17,714 nt of DNA from Planctomycetota bacterium (lineage in GTDB: Bacteria; Planctomycetota; UBA1135): contig DNPI01000037.1 of assembly GCA_003501525.1 (NCBI GenBank), forward strand, positions 1-17,714. Reading direction: 5' to 3'. The notes under the pieces were generated by a model. The model did no database searches. It was not told the origin of the DNA and saw only the letters and a program-made list of their open reading frames with translations. A program made the position numbers and the translations under genes. The number at the start of each line of letters is the position of its first letter. The stretch's first letter is position 1. Below are positions 15,023 to 17,714 of the stretch, in pieces.

Positions 15023-15142
15023 CTTTTTTCAGGCTGTTGGATGAACCGCCCAGTTTAACTCGGACTCGCAGCCAGGGCCCATTCAATCAATTGCCCTATA
15101 GCATCATTGGTCCTCAATTCGAATTGATCGCCCTAGCACGAG
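15023..15142 (-). promoter_or_regulatory. Upstream region of pepN with a perfect 14-bp palindrome
   Basis: The spacer holds TCAATTCGAATTGA at 15114-15127, a perfect palindrome about 90 nt upstream of the pepN ATG, and a nearby TCAATCAATTG. On the minus strand TTCGAA and TATAGG lie 17 nt apart as a weak promoter candidate overlapping the palindrome. An operator for a dimeric regulator is possible; this is inference. Confidence 0.35.
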
Positions 15143-15235
15143 CATTGTGAACCCTTTACTTAAGCCCTTTGGTAGGCGATAGGTTATGTTGAGAGGTCAT
15201 GCTTCAACAGTTTGACCCTCGAAATAGCGACCTGA
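15143..15235 (+). pseudogene. Relic of the pdxA 3' end
   Basis: In the pdxA frame this reads HCEPFT, stop, ALW, stop, AIGYVERSC, compared with DCEPFAQALLQAIAYVDRSC at the real pdxA end. Two CAA/CAG glutamine codons have become TAA and TAG. The relic frame runs on into the aminotransferase and would have ended at TGA 15233, so the ancestral pdxA overlapped the aminotransferase start by about 37 nt. Confidence 0.75.
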
Positions 15236-15258
15236 TTGTAAACATTGGAGGGGATTTA
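15143..15258 (+). repeat. Right copy of direct repeat flanking pepN (relic pdxA end plus aminotransferase start)
   Basis: This is the counterpart of 12231-12346 (offset 2912, no gaps). It holds a decayed pdxA C-terminus in front of the intact aminotransferase start. The closest stretch is GGCGATAG followed by TATGTTGA, then AGGTCATGCT, each identical in both copies. Confidence 0.85.
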
Positions 15259-16107
15259 ACCCCTCGTGATCAGGCAGGGGTTAGTCCATTTGACTCGTCA
15301 GTGCAGGGTGGCGATGCCGTTTGGGAGGGCCTAAGGCTTTACGAAGGGAAAATTTTTCGATTAGAACAGCATTTGGACCGTCTTGATTCATCCGCGAAAG
15401 CAATGGCGTTTGTTGATATCCCTTCGCGCGAGAGCATTGTCGAGGAAATCCGTCGCACTTTAGAAGCGAACAATATGACTGATGGGGTACATATTCGCCT
15501 TACGCTTACTCGCGGGCTAAAAGTCACATCAGGGATGGATCCGCGGCTGAATCAGTCTGGGCCAACGCTTATTGTGCTGGCCGAGTGGAAGGCACCGGTT
15601 TATTCGGCGAAGGGCCTTTGCTTGATTACATCTAGTGTTCGGCGCTTTCCTCCTGATTGTCTTGATCCGAATATCCACCATGCCAATCTTGCGCAGTCAA
15701 TATTGGCAAAAATTGAAGCGAACCAAGCTGGCGCGGATGATGCGATTATGCTCGACAAAGATGGCTTTGTTGCCGAAACAAATGCAACGAATATATTTCT
15801 TGTCGACAGCGGAGTCGTTCGCACGCCGAGGGCTATCGCTTGCCCAGAAGGAGTTACTCGAGCGGCAATTTTAGATATTTGCGCCGCGGCTGATATCTCA
15901 GCGTTTGAGGAGGACCTTTCTCTGACACGTTTCTATCGCTCAGAGGAAGTGTTTTGCACCGGAACGATGGGAGAGCTCGCGCCGGTGCTCGAAATTGACG
16001 GCAGAGTTATTGGAAACGGAGAACCCGGACAACTTATGTTGAAATTGTCCGGGCTCTTTCAGGAATTGGTCCTCAGTGAGGGCTTTCCTTTAGTTAATCA
16101 TTCTTAA
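15199..16107 (+). CDS. Class IV (fold-type IV) PLP aminotransferase-like protein, catalytic Lys apparently His
   Basis: A 302-residue protein of the branched-chain / D-amino-acid aminotransferase family. Visible family features are GGDAVWEGLRLYEGKIFRLEQHLDRL (37-62, written in parts: R54 and R61 near the PLP phosphate site), the C-terminal domain motif AGADDAIMLDKDGFVAETNA (177-196) with E193 at the PLP-nitrogen Glu position, TNIFLV, and FCTGTMGELAPV near the end. In the family, the Schiff-base Lys lies just before the helix aligned to NLAQSILAKIEAN; here the sequence is DPNIHHANLAQ, with H160 at the expected Lys position. K171 lies on the same helix. It may be an atypical subgroup with altered chemistry. 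GAGAGG lies 3 nt before ATG 15199. The gene appears to have once followed pdxA directly. Confidence 0.88.
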   Translation: MLQQFDPRNSDLIVNIGGDLTPRDQAGVSPFDSSVQGGDAVWEGLRLYEGKIFRLEQHLDRLDSSAKAMAFVDIPSRESIVEEIRRTLEANNMTDGVHIRLTLTRGLKVTSGMDPRLNQSGPTLIVLAEWKAPVYSAKGLCLITSSVRRFPPDCLDPNIHHANLAQSILAKIEANQAGADDAIMLDKDGFVAETNATNIFLVDSGVVRTPRAIACPEGVTRAAILDICAAADISAFEEDLSLTRFYRSEEVFCTGTMGELAPVLEIDGRVIGNGEPGQLMLKLSGLFQELVLSEGFPLVNHS

Positions 16108-17504
16108 AGGGTCGTTAGGTAACGATCGATTTCCCATGGGTGTACTGCGGCGATGTATTCGCCCCACTCTTCCCGCTTCGCATTTACGAAGTTGGCGAAG
16201 ATGTGCTCACCGAGGGCCTCTTTAAGAACCGTATCTTTTTCGAGTGCATCAAGGGCTTCGCCAAGGTTTGCGGGCAAGCTTTTAATCTTCAACCTGGACC
16301 GCTCTCGCTTGCTCATTTTGTAAACATTGCCGGTGATGGGGAGGGGTGGTTCGGTTTGATTTTTGACGCCGTCAATCCCTGCGGCCAGCATAGAGGTGAA
16401 AGCTAGATAGGGGTTGCAGGAAGGATCCGGCATACGCAGCTCGCACCGCGTGCCTTCTCCTCTAGTGGCTGGAACCCGAATCAGTGGCGACCGGTTCTTC
16501 ATTGACCACGCCAGATGAGTTGGTGCTTCGTAGCCAGGAACCAACCGCTTATAAGAGTTCACAATGGGGTTGGTAATTGCCACCAAGCCGCGAGCATGGT
16601 CCAGAAGTCCGCCGACGTACCAAGTCATAATGTCGGATATCCCTTCCCATTCACCATTTGGATCAAAGAAAGCATTGTTGTCACCCTTGTAGAGCGACTG
16701 GTGCACATGCATTCCTGAGCCATTTTGTCCGAAAATTGGCTTAGGCATAAACGTGGCATGGAGGCCCATGTCTTGAGCAACCTTGCGGACTACAAAGCGG
16801 AAAGTAGAGAGCTTGTCCGCGGTGCTGACAGCGTCACCGTATTTAAAGTCAATTTCGTGTTGCCCAGGTGCCACCTCGTGGTGCGCCGCTTCAATTTCAA
16901 AGCCAAGCGCTTCCAAGGCGATAACGATTTCACGCCTGCACTCCTCCCCGAGGTCTGTTGGGGCTAGGTCGAAATATCCAGCAGAATCGTGCGTGTTTGT
17001 CGTGGCTGCTCCGTCAGCAGTTCGTGAAAACAGGAAGAATTCTGCTTCTGGCCCGCAGTTCATCGTGTAACCCAAAGCGGCTGCTTCAGCGCAAATCTTT
17101 TTGAGGGTTAATCTCGGACAACCCTCAAACGGCGTGTCATCCGGGTTGTAGACATCGCAAATAATATGGGCGACTTTCCCGTGTTCTGTGTGTTGCTGGC
17201 CGAAGGAGGGCCAAGGGTCTAGGTGGTAGGTCGCGTAATCAGGCTTGAGCACCATGTCGGACTCTTCGATGCGAGTAAAGCCTTCGATGGAGGAGCCATC
17301 GAAAAGAACTTTTCCGTCTAGCGCAGGTTCGAATTGGCTCGAGGGAACTTCGACGTTTTTATTGTTGCCAGTGATATCCGTAAATTGCATCCTCAGAAAG
17401 CGGACGTCGTATTTCTTCATGTGGGCGAAGATCTCGTCCTTTGTCATTGAAGGGGAGATTTCTTTACTAGCTTCTACGGTCTCTTTTGTCATGGTTGGGT
17501 TCAT
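16104..17504 (-). CDS. glnA: Glutamine synthetase, type I
   Basis: A 466-residue GSI enzyme that makes glutamine from glutamate, ammonia and ATP. Conserved blocks in order: FDGSSIEGF (68-76), PEAEFFLF (152-159, metal Glu E153 and E155), HHEVAPGQHEIDF (208-220, E210 and E217), KPIFGQNGSGMHVHQS (255-270, H266), NPIVNSYKRLVPGYEAP (312-328) and RGEGTRCELRMPDPSCNPYLA (348-368). Between 385 and 410 the text NVYKMSKRERSRLKIKSLP has neither the NLYDLPPEE adenylylation Tyr site nor the GSI-beta insertion, so this looks like the GSI-alpha type, controlled by feedback or transcription rather than adenylylation. The start at 17504 is supported by AAGGAG (17514-17519) ~9 nt upstream; it gives a ~20-residue extension compared with the next Met. 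Its stop overlaps the convergent aminotransferase stop. Confidence 0.97.
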   Translation of the reverse strand: MNPTMTKETVEASKEISPSMTKDEIFAHMKKYDVRFLRMQFTDITGNNKNVEVPSSQFEPALDGKVLFDGSSIEGFTRIEESDMVLKPDYATYHLDPWPSFGQQHTEHGKVAHIICDVYNPDDTPFEGCPRLTLKKICAEAAALGYTMNCGPEAEFFLFSRTADGAATTNTHDSAGYFDLAPTDLGEECRREIVIALEALGFEIEAAHHEVAPGQHEIDFKYGDAVSTADKLSTFRFVVRKVAQDMGLHATFMPKPIFGQNGSGMHVHQSLYKGDNNAFFDPNGEWEGISDIMTWYVGGLLDHARGLVAITNPIVNSYKRLVPGYEAPTHLAWSMKNRSPLIRVPATRGEGTRCELRMPDPSCNPYLAFTSMLAAGIDGVKNQTEPPLPITGNVYKMSKRERSRLKIKSLPANLGEALDALEKDTVLKEALGEHIFANFVNAKREEWGEYIAAVHPWEIDRYLTTL

Positions 17505-17714
17505 GTAGTTTTTCTCCTTTAGGGAATGGCGGAAGGTTAGAGAAATGAATAAGAGTATTCACGCGAAAACTGCATTTTTTGTCAAAAAAAGGAGTCATTT
17601 ACCAAAAAATAGCCCCAAAAGCCGACTTTTGGAATGCCAAAAAGCAGAATTCGCAAAAATTAAGCCCAATCTGGGGAATTTCTTAAAAATCGCGTTTGCG
17701 GAAATCTCTAATCG
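17505..17714 (-). promoter_or_regulatory. glnA upstream region, A/T-rich with promoter-like and repeat elements
   Basis: About 210 nt without a gene. It holds the strong ribosome-binding site (complement at 17514-17519) and a perfect TTGACA on the minus strand (17580-17585) with only poor -10 matches below it. A small inverted repeat TTTTGG/CCAAAA lies at 17627-17642, within a cluster of further CCAAAA-type words between 17601 and 17645. These could be sites for a nitrogen regulator, but no GlnR, TnrA or sigma-54 consensus is recognisable. The region runs off the window. Confidence 0.45.

Larger units (their letters stand above)
12347..15142 (-). other. Inferred inserted segment carrying pepN
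   Basis: The segment between the two repeat copies holds pepN and its ~120-nt upstream region and nothing else. No transposase, integrase or terminal inverted repeat is visible, so the insertion mechanism was probably recombination rather than transposition. Boundaries are approximate because the repeat fades at its edges. Confidence 0.6.

Noticed and set aside
12347..15142. Transposon or integron carrying pepN
   Set aside because: No transposase, integrase, attC-like site or terminal inverted repeats were seen; the flanking repeat is a gene-junction duplication, not an insertion-sequence end.
17521..17714. Sigma-54 promoter for glnA
   Set aside because: TGGCAT on the minus strand near 17632-17637 lacks the downstream TTGC at the required spacing, so the -24/-12 consensus is not met.

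Overview
The window reads as bacterial chromosome of moderate GC content with densely packed genes. It has no rRNA, tRNA, CRISPR array or recognisable transposase. Several traits recall marine Planctomycetota or a relative: an integrin-like FG-GAP repeat protein with a signal peptide, an ECF-type sigma factor paired with a soluble zinc-finger/TPR protein, a tandem CDGSH protein and many starts without a clear Shine-Dalgarno sequence. No gene here fixes the phylum, so this placement is tentative.

Left part (1-5000, all minus strand): a truncated secreted FG-GAP beta-propeller protein, an OPT-family transporter with a tandem-CDGSH [2Fe-2S] protein directly upstream of it, and a POT/MFS di-/tripeptide-type transporter. 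The POT gene is divergent from an M20 metallopeptidase (5024-6430, plus). With PepN further on, this gives two peptide-type transporters and two peptidases, which suggests uptake and breakdown of peptides.

Middle (6450-8540, minus): queG (epoxyqueuosine reductase), a small zinc-ribbon protein and thiE (thiamine-phosphate synthase), convergent with the M20 gene. A promoter-bearing spacer (8541-8775) rich in inverted repeats separates queG from a plus-strand run: sigma factor, zinc-finger/TPR protein (ATGA-type overlap), secreted protein of unknown function (1-nt gap) and pdxA. pdxA has no ATG, GTG or TTG at the right place and seems to start at a CTG that overlaps the preceding stop as CTGA.

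Right part: pepN (minus) lies between pdxA and a class IV aminotransferase gene (plus), followed by convergent glnA (type I glutamine synthetase), whose stop shares a TTAA with the aminotransferase stop. The most striking feature is that pepN is flanked by a diverged direct repeat of about 116 bp (12231-12346 and 15143-15258, constant offset 2912). Each copy covers the old junction between the pdxA 3' end and the aminotransferase 5' end. In the left copy pdxA is intact and the aminotransferase start is broken; in the right copy the aminotransferase is intact and the pdxA tail carries stop codons. pepN therefore appears to have been inserted into an overlapping pdxA-aminotransferase gene pair, with duplication of the junction that kept both genes whole. 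The aminotransferase also seems to carry His where the PLP-binding Lys is expected. No complete new defence or mobile system was found; the best leads are this insertion scar, the non-canonical pdxA start, the altered aminotransferase and the sigma-factor module.
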